Part shown: piece after piece, positions 34,001 through 42,046 of the stretch
Numbering within the stretch: position 1 is the first letter of the stretch
Layout of the letters: the number at the start of each line of letters is the position of its first letter
Notes under the pieces: generated by a model
Database searches by the model: none
What the model was told of the DNA's origin: nothing
What the model saw: the letters and a program-made list of their open reading frames with translations, nothing else
From: Tunturiibacter gelidiferens
Lineage (GTDB): Bacteria; Acidobacteriota; Terriglobia; Terriglobales; Acidobacteriaceae
NCBI RefSeq assembly: GCF_013410115.1
Contig: NZ_JACCCV010000002.1
Span: 620,001 to 684,000, forward strand
DNA: 64,000 nucleotides
Direction: 5' to 3'
Position numbers and translations under genes: made by a program

Positions 34001-35536
34001 ACCACACTCCCAGAGTTTGCCCAGGCTACATTGGGAACCCTCAACACTTACGACAGCCTTGAGAAACAACGCGGCCACATCTACAACTGGTATGACATCG
34101 AGACCCTCCGCCCTATCCCACCGCACATCGTCTCCGCAGTCGACAGTGGCAATCTCGCTGCCTCTCTCTACACCCTCCGCACCGGTGCCCTCGATCTTCT
34201 CAAGCGCCCACTACTCGCCCCAGAGACCTTCGCAGGCCTGAAACAAACACAGCAACCACCCGTCAAAACGACAATCACCCTCACGCCCGCAGAAACTCCT
34301 TCATCCGCCATCAGATCGCATCTTCGATCCATCGCCCAACAAACCAAACCCACAGACAACCCTCCGCCGAACCAGAGTCAGGACAGCAAACAATGGTTCG
34401 CCAACGAGATCTCAAGCCGTCTCGCGGCGTTGTCTCAATTCGCCGAACAGTACACTCCCTGGCTCCTTCCCCGCTTCGAATCGCTCTTTGTCCCACCTCA
34501 ACTTGACGGCTCCGAACACAAAGCAATTCCGACGCTCCTCGACGCAGCCGAATACGTAACAGAATTGGAATCAAAACTTACCGGAACATCCCGCGACCTG
34601 CCAAAGGACTCCGCGCTCGCCACCGCAGCCGCCGAACTTTTGGCTCTCCTCCCCGCCACAAAGCAGCGTCTCGAACAGCTGAAATCCGACATCACGAAAA
34701 TCGCCGCCGAGGCAGAGCGCCACGCCGACGCCATGGAGTACGGATTCCTCCTCGTCGAAGCCCGCCAACTCCTCTCCATCGGCTACGACGGCATCACCCA
34801 CGAACTCTACTCCTCCTGCTACGATCTCCTGGCCTCAGAGGCCCGCATCGCATCCTTCATCGCCGTCGCCAAAGGCGACATCCCTCAGCAATCCTGGTTC
34901 CGCCTCGACCGCTCTCACGTCCTGGTCAACGGACGTGCCGCTCTCCTCTCCTGGACCGGAACCATGTTCGAGTACATGATGCCGTCACTATGGATGCGCA
35001 CCTTCCCCGACACCCTCATCGCACGCTCTCTCGAATCCGCCGTTCGCATACAAAAAGATCACGTCCGCAGCATCCCATGGGGAATCTCCGAGTCAGGCTT
35101 CTCCAAAAAAGATCCGCAAGGCCGATACGGCTACCAGGCCTGGGGCATTCCAAAGCTCGCGCTGAAGTACGGAGCCGAAGACGGTCCTGTCATATCACCC
35201 TACTCCAGCTTCCTCGCCATGCCTCTTCTTCGCAAAGACTCCATTGCAAATCTTCGCCGCATGGCATCGATGGATTGGATGGGCGCCTACGGCTTCTACG
35301 AAGCGGCCGACTACACCCAGGGCAATCAACCTGAACTGGTTCGCTCCTGGATGGCCCATCATCAGGGCATGTGCCTGCTCGCCGTTACCAACCTGCTCAA
35401 GAACAACATCGTGCAGGAGTGGTTCCACGGCACGCCTCGCGTCCGCGCAGCAGAACTCCTCCTCCACGAAAAAGCCCTGAGCAAGGAAACACTCAAGGAT
35501 CTTGAGAAGCAATCAAAGTTACAGGCAGCAGAGTAA
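31037..35536 (+). CDS. NdvB-like glucan synthase with GT84-type and glucoamylase-like domains but no GH94 phosphorylase domain
   Basis: A 1499-residue membrane protein related to cyclic beta-1,2-glucan synthase. The N-terminal 340 residues are helical and soluble (KSDGLSKRLESLKQRL, EGYLVAARGIWSDESLTVYVNQAQQRDALLLEEI). A transmembrane pair (about 345-400) precedes the glycosyltransferase region with VVVPTLLLNEIQVRELFDELE, YVITLDSDTQLPRGTA, RKHRWVRGDWQIARWL and FDNLRRSLVEPVTFLLFLLGW. More membrane helices follow (about 750-910). The C-terminal third is glucoamylase-like (FEYMMPSLWMRTFPDTLIA, GISESGF, SYSSF-type blocks, SWMAHHQGMCLLAVTNLL). Known NdvB proteins run to about 2800 residues and end with a GH94 domain, which is absent here; a terminator follows the stop. 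UDP-glucose use is inferred from family. Confidence 0.85.
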   Translation: MAPSSENPVTAEHALPPTAPALEMPTAGLPEKPSVSDAELRQRADAMSRQWEMVPASTKSDGLSKRLESLKQRLTEVLRTCKKTASIHELTPELELLESTRMLESALIAGDNTAETFASLPHVRVDKESELPRAINLTEGYLVAARGIWSDESLTVYVNQAQQRDALLLEEITVLPQALKLAQLEYILDRAEEAFAAGPLPPIEQSPFSAILHSMRRLNQFEWRNVLEPLIAFDSILREDPASVFARMEDETRHNYHMRVAELAHYADASEVETAKIALNLAREAAAASDHDPRLALRTRHIGYYLFAEGLPALSQRIGYHPPPIEQIRRFLRRYNEDFYILGIFTLSCLLIVAIIAPLVPHHAFWPVMGALLLALLPATQGGVDLINNTITALMHAESLPKIDLSKGVPDDAITLVVVPTLLLNEIQVRELFDELEARYLSNQDPNIHFGLLTDLPDTKARPLDEDSNPLAKLAVQCVDHLNEKYPRTKGGAFFLLHRYRVFNSRQGVWMGWERKRGKLLDLNKFLLNEFDSFPLKAGPLDALHHVRYVITLDSDTQLPRGTAARMVGTMAHPLNQAIVNPRTRIVTQGYGILQPRVGVSVASASRSRLASLYSGETGFDIYTRAVSDVYQDLFGEGIFAGKGIFEVAILHEVLDRRFPRNALLSHDLIEGSYARAGLVTDIEIIDDYPSHYSAHTRRKHRWVRGDWQIARWLFAQVPDESGKSVPNPINTVSRWKIFDNLRRSLVEPVTFLLFLLGWFMLPGGALYWTIAGLVLLLLPVLVQLGFNLGRALLKFSFVGAREGVFTFATSFGFTMLNLTFLPHHMFLAIDAIVRSLSRTLVSGKHMLEWETAAQAESGKSRTPLDIYLQLSPVAAVLIALALAFHNIRSLVAASPVLLLWTIAPLVAIWLNSPPRREEGPLTSEDTHFLQQQALHIWRYFHDFGDEKNHWLIPDNVEEQNTLQIRKLSPTNLGMLFNARQAAYEFGFTTLPEFAQATLGTLNTYDSLEKQRGHIYNWYDIETLRPIPPHIVSAVDSGNLAASLYTLRTGALDLLKRPLLAPETFAGLKQTQQPPVKTTITLTPAETPSSAIRSHLRSIAQQTKPTDNPPPNQSQDSKQWFANEISSRLAALSQFAEQYTPWLLPRFESLFVPPQLDGSEHKAIPTLLDAAEYVTELESKLTGTSRDLPKDSALATAAAELLALLPATKQRLEQLKSDITKIAAEAERHADAMEYGFLLVEARQLLSIGYDGITHELYSSCYDLLASEARIASFIAVAKGDIPQQSWFRLDRSHVLVNGRAALLSWTGTMFEYMMPSLWMRTFPDTLIARSLESAVRIQKDHVRSIPWGISESGFSKKDPQGRYGYQAWGIPKLALKYGAEDGPVISPYSSFLAMPLLRKDSIANLRRMASMDWMGAYGFYEAADYTQGNQPELVRSWMAHHQGMCLLAVTNLLKNNIVQEWFHGTPRVRAAELLLHEKALSKETLKDLEKQSKLQAAE

Positions 35537-35552
35537 ACTCAGCAACTCAACA

Positions 35553-35593
35553 AAGATCGGCAGTGGATTCAATCCCACTGCCGATCTTCCTTT
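35553..35593. terminator. Bidirectional terminator between glucan synthase and TonB receptor genes
   Basis: A perfect 14-bp stem, AAGATCGGCAGTGG (35553-35566) with CCACTGCCGATCTT (35575-35588), loop ATTCAATC, is followed by CCTTTG on the plus strand. On the minus strand the stem is followed by TGTTGAGTTG. It lies 17 bp after the plus-strand stop and 20 bp before the minus-strand stop. Confidence 0.88.
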
Positions 35594-35607
35594 GTTGCAT
35601 GCCTCCG

Positions 35608-38343
35608 TTAGAAGTGGAAGCCTACCTCCGCCGTCAAAGCGCGCGGCGTAACGTAGTGCGTACCGCTGAAGGTTGAAAGGAAGTTGTACAGCGCGACCTT
35701 GTTGGCGAGGTTAACAGCCGTCAGGCGGAGGCTCACCCGGTGTTTGTCACCGCCGAACAGATTGTCCTCACCGATTGAAGCGTCGAAGAGGCTGCGGGGT
35801 TTTACCCGCGAGGGGTTCTTATCGTCATTTTCAGTTCCTGGCGCTGGGATTGAGAGGAGGCTAGATGTAAGTTGCGTGGCGAGGCAAGGCGTCGGCAGCG
35901 GCGTTGTGGGCGTAGCTTTTACACCATTGCAGGAGAGTCCGGCTTCGAACTCCTGATCTGCGGTAAACCCGCTAAGATCGATTGCCGGCTGACCATTGAG
36001 AGTTGTCGAAACGCTCGCGCAGTGGCTGTTAGGGTCAGTGATGTTGTAGCAAGGGGTAGAAGCCGCGTTGAGGCCGCTATCGTATCTCCAGTTGAAGCCG
36101 ACCCAAGGGCCACGTTTGCCGGGAACCTGATATTGAACATGGGTCGTCTGGTTGAACTTCTCATCATGGTCGATGCGGAACGGATACCCGCTCTGTCCCA
36201 CAGTGGCTCCCGCACCTGCGCTCTGAGGCGGGAAGAAACGTGCAGCGACCGAAGACATCGAGACGAAGGCAGAGAAGTTGTGATAGTTCGGGAGATCAGC
36301 GTGGATCACAAAGCCCGGGATCTTCGAGTTGTGCCAGTCAATGGGGAAGAAGATGGGCGTGTTGCCGAGGATGGAGAAGTCGAACGCGCTATGCGTGTAC
36401 TTCCAGATGTAGTCGCCGCCGACGACGAAGTTCTTTCCGAAGCCCTGCTGGAATCCCGCATGAAACTCGTTCCGATATCCCGGCGTCACGACGTTCGATC
36501 CCCCCTGGCAGTTGAGCAGAGGAGCCAGAATGTCACTCGCGCAACCTTGACTCGAAAGCACAAGATTTTCATTGAACGGTGACTCCAGTGTCCGAGCATA
36601 GGAGACACGAAGCACAGTTCCAGTCTGTTTTACGCTGTAGGATATGCCAAGACGAGGCTCCGCCTGCCGCGCAACAGCTAACCCGTTGTACAGATCCCCG
36701 CGAATGCCGACGTTGAAGAGCCAGTTGCCCGCCTTGATCTGATCCTGAACGTACAGCGCAAGCTCTTTGATGTCGGTGTGACCGAAGTAGTTGAAGCTTG
36801 TGCCGCCGCGGGTAAGGTCGAAGGGAAGCAGGACCGGATTGAAGGTTCCCCCGACTGAGGGAGCATTGGAAAAGGCACCCGCCGCCGCACACTGTCCGGG
36901 ATCTGTAAAGCCGGGAAGAGGGTTGCCGCTGCCATCAACGCACGGCGAATTGAACGTGGAGTTGATCACGGCGATCGGATCTCTCTCCCGCAGAAATGTC
37001 TGCTGATAAAGAGCACCGATCTTGATGTTGTTTCTACCATACTGAACGGAGTAGTCGGACCGGACGCCGGCGTTCAGCAGGCTTCGGTTCTGGCTGATCG
37101 TCTGGCTCTGGATTGGACCAAGATCCGCAAAGGGGTTATTGCTCGGGTAGTAGTCGAAACCGTCTCTCCGAACGAAGCCGCCGAAGTTGAAGATCGCGTT
37201 CGAGCCGATCAGATGGGTGTAGAGCGGCGCGATGTCGAAGGTCTGAATCTTCGCGCGCTGATCGGTATTTCCTACGCTGCCAAACACAGGACTGCTGGTA
37301 GAGCCTCCACTGATCACATTCTGAACGTTCAGGTTGTCGAAGGTGTTCGGCGTCTGAAACCAAGAACGCGTGTAGTTGAAGTTGAGGTGTATCGAATCCT
37401 TCGGCGTGAAGCTGCGGTCGACGCGATCGAAGAAGTTGAGTTCGTTGCCCTTGTCGTGAAAGACGGCATACTCGGGGCCATCAAGAAAACGGCCGGTGTT
37501 CAGCCCGTCCACCTCAAAGAAGTTCCCCCAGTTCGTGCCGCCGTAGGAGAGATCGAAGCCCCCTGTCGCGGAGCCGAACGATCCATAGGAGGAGGTTACG
37601 CTTCCATGCGGAGTGGTCGAACCCTGGCCGGAGCGTGTAGTCACATTAATGATGAGGCTGGTCTTGCCACCGTATTCGGCGGTCGGGGCTCCAGGAATCG
37701 CCTCAATCGATTGGATCGCATTCGACGGGATCTGATTGGAGAACACCTTGCTCTGCTGATCGGTGATCGGCTGTCCGTCAATGGAAAACGAGTTCGAGGC
37801 GTGATCGCCAAGACCGTGGAAGAGGCCGTTGGAATCGGCCGCGACACCCGGCGAGGCTAGGGTCACGAGCGAGCTGAGTGAAGAAGACTGGCTCTCCAGC
37901 GGCAGCCTGTTGAACAAGTTCCGGTCCACATTGGTGTGTGCGAGCGGGTCATTGCTCACCAGGTCTTCCGCCTCAACGGTCACAGTGGTTGACGATCCCT
38001 CGACCTTCAGAGCGATTGTCATGGTCACAGGGATCGACGAAGTTATATGGGCATCCTGCGCAACAGAAGCGAACCCATTAGCAGTTGCCGTCAAGTGATA
38101 CGAGTTTAAGGGGAGATTTGTAAATTGGAAGTGCCCGGCCGAATCGGTCGACGCCGAACGGGAGTAGCCGCTGATAGGATTTGAGATTGAAACGACCGCA
38201 CCTGGGATCACGGCGCCAATGGGATCGGTTACGGTTCCACTGACGATCCCTGAGTTGGACTGCGCCAAGAGCGTCGAGACGGACGCGAGAATGGAAAAAA
38301 GGAAAACTAAAATATATACGGCACGACGCGAAGACGAGTGCAT
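35608..38343 (-). CDS. TonB-dependent receptor, Oar-like with carboxypeptidase-regulatory domain
   Basis: A 911-residue outer-membrane protein. It has a signal peptide (residues 1-28, ending TLLAQ). A carboxypeptidase-regulatory/beta-sandwich domain follows at residues 32-115 (GIVSGTVTDPIGAVIPGAVVSISNP ... GHFQFTNLPLNSYHLTATANGF). Then come a plug (FSIDGQPITDQQSKVFSNQIPSNAIQSIEAIPGAPTAEYGG) and a long beta-barrel rich in aromatic and Asn residues that ends in FHF, as outer-membrane barrels do. Such receptors are abundant in acidobacteria and take up oligosaccharides, peptides or metals. A small CxxC/His protein gene lies 46 bp upstream on the same strand and may share its promoter. Ligand unknown. 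Confidence 0.92.
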   Translation of the reverse strand: MHSSSRRAVYILVFLFSILASVSTLLAQSNSGIVSGTVTDPIGAVIPGAVVSISNPISGYSRSASTDSAGHFQFTNLPLNSYHLTATANGFASVAQDAHITSSIPVTMTIALKVEGSSTTVTVEAEDLVSNDPLAHTNVDRNLFNRLPLESQSSSLSSLVTLASPGVAADSNGLFHGLGDHASNSFSIDGQPITDQQSKVFSNQIPSNAIQSIEAIPGAPTAEYGGKTSLIINVTTRSGQGSTTPHGSVTSSYGSFGSATGGFDLSYGGTNWGNFFEVDGLNTGRFLDGPEYAVFHDKGNELNFFDRVDRSFTPKDSIHLNFNYTRSWFQTPNTFDNLNVQNVISGGSTSSPVFGSVGNTDQRAKIQTFDIAPLYTHLIGSNAIFNFGGFVRRDGFDYYPSNNPFADLGPIQSQTISQNRSLLNAGVRSDYSVQYGRNNIKIGALYQQTFLRERDPIAVINSTFNSPCVDGSGNPLPGFTDPGQCAAAGAFSNAPSVGGTFNPVLLPFDLTRGGTSFNYFGHTDIKELALYVQDQIKAGNWLFNVGIRGDLYNGLAVARQAEPRLGISYSVKQTGTVLRVSYARTLESPFNENLVLSSQGCASDILAPLLNCQGGSNVVTPGYRNEFHAGFQQGFGKNFVVGGDYIWKYTHSAFDFSILGNTPIFFPIDWHNSKIPGFVIHADLPNYHNFSAFVSMSSVAARFFPPQSAGAGATVGQSGYPFRIDHDEKFNQTTHVQYQVPGKRGPWVGFNWRYDSGLNAASTPCYNITDPNSHCASVSTTLNGQPAIDLSGFTADQEFEAGLSCNGVKATPTTPLPTPCLATQLTSSLLSIPAPGTENDDKNPSRVKPRSLFDASIGEDNLFGGDKHRVSLRLTAVNLANKVALYNFLSTFSGTHYVTPRALTAEVGFHF

Positions 38344-38389
38344 ATCATGACCCCCTGAATTGTTCAGTTACTCGCTTGTAAACGCAAAC

Positions 38390-38770
38390 CTACGAGAGAT
38401 AAGCGTCGACTGGTGGGGGTCGGGTGAAGAGTGCAAACGTCGAGAAAGTCTTCGTCCGCGTCAGCGGATCAAAGACCTCTGTCGCTGATACAACAGAAGC
38501 GACAAACAGCGTCACCGGCGGCTGAGCAACTTCTACAGCAACGTGAGCTGTAACGCAGAGCGCACAGTCCGCATGCGAGATGTCATCAACTGGGTGGGAG
38601 TGAACAGCCTGAATCGTTCCGGTCGCCAAAACCAGCAATACACAAAGCAGCGCGAGGAAGATCCTCCACGAGCCCTGCGTATTCGTCTTTGGCCTCAGGC
38701 TGAACACGATAAATCTAATATAGCGCAGTATCTTACGCGTAAAAGCGCCGCAAACCCGCGTCCAAACCAT
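38390..38770 (-). CDS. Small membrane-anchored protein with HADCALCxTAH motif
   Basis: A 126-residue protein with one hydrophobic segment (IFLALLCVLLVLATGTIQAVHSH, residues 37-59) followed by HPVDDISHADCALCVTAHVAV. The cluster of His residues with a Cys-x-x-Cys outside the membrane suggests metal binding. Short proteins of this layout (DUF2946-like or CopL-like) are associated with copper or other metal handling. The start is uncertain; internal starts would still keep the membrane segment. It precedes the TonB receptor gene by 46 bp on the same strand, so the receptor may be metal-linked. This is inference from motif and position. Confidence 0.62.
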   Translation of the reverse strand: MVWTRVCGAFTRKILRYIRFIVFSLRPKTNTQGSWRIFLALLCVLLVLATGTIQAVHSHPVDDISHADCALCVTAHVAVEVAQPPVTLFVASVVSATEVFDPLTRTKTFSTFALFTRPPPVDAYLS

Positions 38771-38854
38771 CTAAAACACCACGAGGCACTGCACTTCATT
38801 GAAAACTAAGGACAATCGCGCATTTTCGCTACTGCGAATTTATTCTTGATATCT

Positions 38855-40552
38855 TTAGACCAGCTGCACGCCGACCTTCTTCGCCTCGCGATCCAGCAAC
38901 GTTATCCGAAAGCTCCGAATCTGCCCCGCTCGAACCGGCTCCGCCTTCGTCTCGGCAGCGCTCGGTCCATTCTTCCACCGCGCCGCCAGCATCGAGCTGA
39001 ACGACGACAGATCAACCCCTGCCGACTTCGTCTCTTTCTTCGCCGCAGCCTCTGCAACCAGCCGCGCCCTCGCGCGAATCCCCTCGCCCAGCTCCACCGT
39101 CCCCTGCTCCCCCAAAACCTCGATCAGCCGCCCCGTCACTACATCCCCTTCGTTGTGCTCAGCGATATACTCATCCAAACCCGTCGGCACAAGCTGCTTC
39201 ATACTCAGCTTGATCTGCCTCTTCTCCATATCGAAATCGAGCAGCTTAGCCTTCACCACCTGCCCAACGCGCAGCACATCCTGCGGCCGCTCAAGCCTCT
39301 TCTCCGCGCTGATCTCGCTGACGTGAATCATCCCCTCAACACCCTCCGTCAGCTGCACAAACGCGCCGAACTTCGTAAAGCTCGTGACCGGCCCCTCCAC
39401 CTGCGAGCCCACCGAAAACTTCTCCGCAGCGTCCACCCACGGATCGCCCAGCGTCTGCTTCAACCCCAGCGACATCCGCCTCTCCGCCGCACTCACGCCA
39501 AGAATCATCACATCAACCACGTCCCCCGGCTTTACCAGGTCCCCTGGCTTCCTCACCTTCTTCACCCACGACATCTCCGAGATATGCACCATCCCCTCAA
39601 TGCCCGGCTCCAGCTCCACAAACGCGCCAAAATCAGTCACTCGCGTCACCGCACCACGCACCCGCTCGCCCGCCGCATACTTCCCTGCCACCGCGTCCCA
39701 CGGATGCGCCAACAACTGCTTCATCCCCAGCGAAATCCTCTTCCCCGCCGCCTCGACCTTCAGTACCTTCGCGTCAATCTGTTGCCCCACCGTCAACACA
39801 TCTGCCGGCTTCTCCACCCGCGCCCACGCAATATCGCTGATGTGCAGCAACCCATCCACTCCACCGATATCCACAAACGCCCCATAGTCCATCAGACTCC
39901 GCACCGTGCCCGACACCACATCACCCTCATTGATCTCCCCGAACCGCCGTTCCTTGGTCGAACGATCTTCCTCCTCCGCCACCGCCCGCCGATCGACAAC
40001 CAGGTCCTCCTCCGCAACATCCAGCTTGATGATCCGGCAGCGAATCTCCTGCCCCACCAGCTTCTCCATCTCCGCCGCATCGCGCGCCCCACTTCGCGAC
40101 CCCGGCATAAACGCCCTCACGCCCACATCCACCGTCAGGCCGCCCTTCACCACACCCGTCACCGTCCCCGCAATCACCGACTTATCCGCAAACGCCTGCT
40201 CCAGCGCGCTCCAATCCTTCGGCTGCTCCACCCGCATCCGAGACAGCTCGTAATATCCCTCTTCGTTGCGCCCCTTCACCGAAACCGACAGCTTGCTCCC
40301 CACTTCAACCGTCTCGCCCGCACTCTGAAACAGAGCCAGCGGCAGCACGCCCTCGGTCTTATACCCAATATCGACGAAAACAGAATCAGCCGACACCGCA
40401 ACCACTGTTCCCGCGATCTGCTTTCCGCCCTCAGCAGACCGTCGCGAATGGGTTCGCTCAAACTGCGAAAGAATCGCGTCAAACGATTCGGTGGACTCTA
40501 AGGTTTCAGGGGATTCGAACGATGTGGGCTCTGGTGCACTGGGGTTTGACAT
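38855..40552 (-). CDS. rpsA: 30S ribosomal protein S1 (six S1 domains)
   Basis: A 565-residue RNA-binding protein with six successive S1 domains: KQIAGTVVAVSADSVFVDIGY, KSVIAGTVTGVVKGGLTVDVG, GDVVSGTVRSLMDYGAFVDIG, GERVRGAVTRVTDFGAFVELE, GSQVEGPVTSFTKFGAFVQL and GDVVTGRLIEVLGEQGTVELG. S1 binds mRNA on the 30S subunit and helps start translation on structured or weakly Shine-Dalgarno-led messages. The first two and the last domains are the more divergent, as is usual. ATG 40552 (MSNPSAPEPTSF) is preferred over GTG/ATG forms up to 41 codons longer, which would run into the divergent peptidase promoter. A second S1 gene elsewhere in the genome cannot be excluded. Confidence 0.9.
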   Translation of the reverse strand: MSNPSAPEPTSFESPETLESTESFDAILSQFERTHSRRSAEGGKQIAGTVVAVSADSVFVDIGYKTEGVLPLALFQSAGETVEVGSKLSVSVKGRNEEGYYELSRMRVEQPKDWSALEQAFADKSVIAGTVTGVVKGGLTVDVGVRAFMPGSRSGARDAAEMEKLVGQEIRCRIIKLDVAEEDLVVDRRAVAEEEDRSTKERRFGEINEGDVVSGTVRSLMDYGAFVDIGGVDGLLHISDIAWARVEKPADVLTVGQQIDAKVLKVEAAGKRISLGMKQLLAHPWDAVAGKYAAGERVRGAVTRVTDFGAFVELEPGIEGMVHISEMSWVKKVRKPGDLVKPGDVVDVMILGVSAAERRMSLGLKQTLGDPWVDAAEKFSVGSQVEGPVTSFTKFGAFVQLTEGVEGMIHVSEISAEKRLERPQDVLRVGQVVKAKLLDFDMEKRQIKLSMKQLVPTGLDEYIAEHNEGDVVTGRLIEVLGEQGTVELGEGIRARARLVAEAAAKKETKSAGVDLSSFSSMLAARWKNGPSAAETKAEPVRAGQIRSFRITLLDREAKKVGVQLV

Positions 40553-40680
40553 GGAAACTAAGGCCTCATTCCTACTGATTCTGGCTAGAATATCACCGCG
40601 ACAACATCTCCGGCCCCACACGCCCCTGGCAACAATTTGCCTCACCACCAATCCGCTTTCTCCCATTACACTCACATCTC

Positions 40681-41583
40681 ATGCTCCGTGCGTTCGAACG
40701 AATTCTTATCCTCACCGCCGCAACGCTTCTCTCCCTCGCGCCTGTAGCTCACTGCGCCAACAAGCGCGACGACAACGCTATCCAGGTCTCCCCCGCTCCC
40801 TTGATGAACGGCTCGCCTTACCTCATCACAGTCTCACTCCCAAACGAAGCGCTCTCCGTCACTGGTGATTGGCAGACTCACCGCATCCTCTTCTTTTCCG
40901 ACTCCGATCACCGCACATGGTTCGCCCTCGCCGGCGTCGACGTCGAACTCGCACCAGGCAGCTATCCCCTCGCTGTCGAAGCCACTCTCAAAGATGGAAC
41001 CCACCAGACACTCCACCAGCAACTGACCATTGAGACCGCGCCCTATCTCCAGGTGCCTCTCACCGTTCCTGACAAATTCGTCGAACCCAATCCCAAAGCC
41101 CTCAAACAAATCGCCGCAGACCAGATCGTGAAAAACAAAGCCTTCGCAAGCTCCTCCCCCACACGGCTATGGTCCAGTAACTTTCTTCCACCTCTCCCAC
41201 TCGCGCCCGAGTCCGACTCCTTCGGCAACCAACGTCTCTTCAACGGAAAGGTAGCCAGCGTCCATCACGGCCTCGACTACCACGCGAAGCTGCACACACC
41301 GGTCGCCGCCATCAACTCCGGCCGCGTCGTTCTCGCCCGTCCGCTCTACTTCGAAGGCGGCTGCATCGTCATCGATCACGGCCTCGGACTCATGAGCGTC
41401 TACATGCACCTCTCGAAGATCGAAGTCGCCGTAGGCCGCCGCATCCGTCGCGGCCAGATCATTGCACTCAGCGGAGCCTCAGGCCGCGCCACCGGCCCCC
41501 ACCTCCACCTCGGCGTCCGCTGGCAAGGCACCTACATCGACCCCGCCAAACTATTCGAACTGCAAATGCCCAACGCCCACTAA
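40681..41583 (+). CDS. M23-family peptidase (LytM-type), secreted
   Basis: A 300-residue exported metallopeptidase. The signal peptide is about residues 1-25 (ending PVAHCA). A beta-rich N-terminal domain (residues 35-125) precedes the M23 domain at about 185-290. The zinc motifs are HHGLDYHAK (His and Asp) and GPHLHLGVRW (HxH). Enzymes with these motifs cut peptidoglycan cross-bridges or stem peptides; those with the full set, as here, are normally active. It is divergent from rpsA across 128 bp. It probably acts in wall growth or division; a partner amidase is not nearby. Confidence 0.92.
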   Translation: MLRAFERILILTAATLLSLAPVAHCANKRDDNAIQVSPAPLMNGSPYLITVSLPNEALSVTGDWQTHRILFFSDSDHRTWFALAGVDVELAPGSYPLAVEATLKDGTHQTLHQQLTIETAPYLQVPLTVPDKFVEPNPKALKQIAADQIVKNKAFASSSPTRLWSSNFLPPLPLAPESDSFGNQRLFNGKVASVHHGLDYHAKLHTPVAAINSGRVVLARPLYFEGGCIVIDHGLGLMSVYMHLSKIEVAVGRRIRRGQIIALSGASGRATGPHLHLGVRWQGTYIDPAKLFELQMPNAH

Positions 41584-41638
41584 TCCGCACCCGCACTTAG
41601 TTTTGGAGTTGTCGCATTTGCATTTGCTGAGTAAACAT

Positions 41639-41712
41639 CGTCATCTCGACCGAAGCCGTTCACGGTCTCATCGTGAACGGCGCAGTGGAGAGACCCCCGT
41701 ATTTCGTTTTGT
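41639..41712 (+). repeat. Variable-stem element, family B copy 3
   Basis: CGTCATCTCGACCGAA, then arms GCCGTTCAC and GTGAACGGC around the loop GGTCTCATC, then GCAGTGGAGAGACCCCC and GTATTTCG. The nine-base stem is perfect and differs from the other copies, whereas the flanks are identical. Confidence 0.85.
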
Positions 41713-41767
41713 CCTTCGGCAATTTCACAGCCGCCTCATGTCGCCCCAAACTCACTAACCGCCCCTA

Positions 41768-42046
41768 AAAAACCTGTCAAGCCCCCAAACCCCATAAATA
41801 ACTAAAAATAAACAACTTACCCGTGGCGTATCAGTTCCACCTAGATTGCTATACTAGACATAGACAAGAAAAAGCCCCAGCCAACCCTGGGGCTTTTTCG
41901 CGTCCACAGACCCACCGGACGGTAACTCCTTTGATAAGAATAATTTGCCTATAACTCATTTGTAATGAACAGTTTGCAGGAAGCAAAAAAATGCAAACCG
42001 CTGAAAACAAGCAGGTTGAGATGGGTAATGGGGGAGGGGGTACCCC
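41768..42046 (+). repeat. Two-copy intergenic element, copy 2
   Basis: AAAAAACCTGTCAAGCCC, then CCGTGGCGTATCAGTTCCACC (its GTGGCG 51 bases after ACCTGTC, as in copy 1), then GCTATACTAGA. Next is a canonical terminator hairpin at 41869-41898, and the element ends in the G-rich palindrome GGGGGAGGGGGTACCCC at 42030-42046. With family B copy 3 it fills the 463 bp between the peptidase and DUF4126 genes; no gene is seen there. Confidence 0.72.
41869..41898 (+). terminator. Intrinsic terminator inside the two-copy element
   Basis: AAAAAGCCCCAG (41869-41880) pairs with CTGGGGCTTTTT (41887-41898), a perfect 12-base stem with a six-base loop and a terminal T-run. A TATACT (-10-like) lies only 14 bases upstream at 41850-41855, so any transcript started there would be almost nothing but this hairpin. 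Confidence 0.85.

Noticed and set aside
42030-42046. G-rich run as a G-quadruplex
   Set aside because: Only two G-runs lie on this strand, followed by CCCC, so a simple hairpin explains the sequence better than an intramolecular quadruplex.
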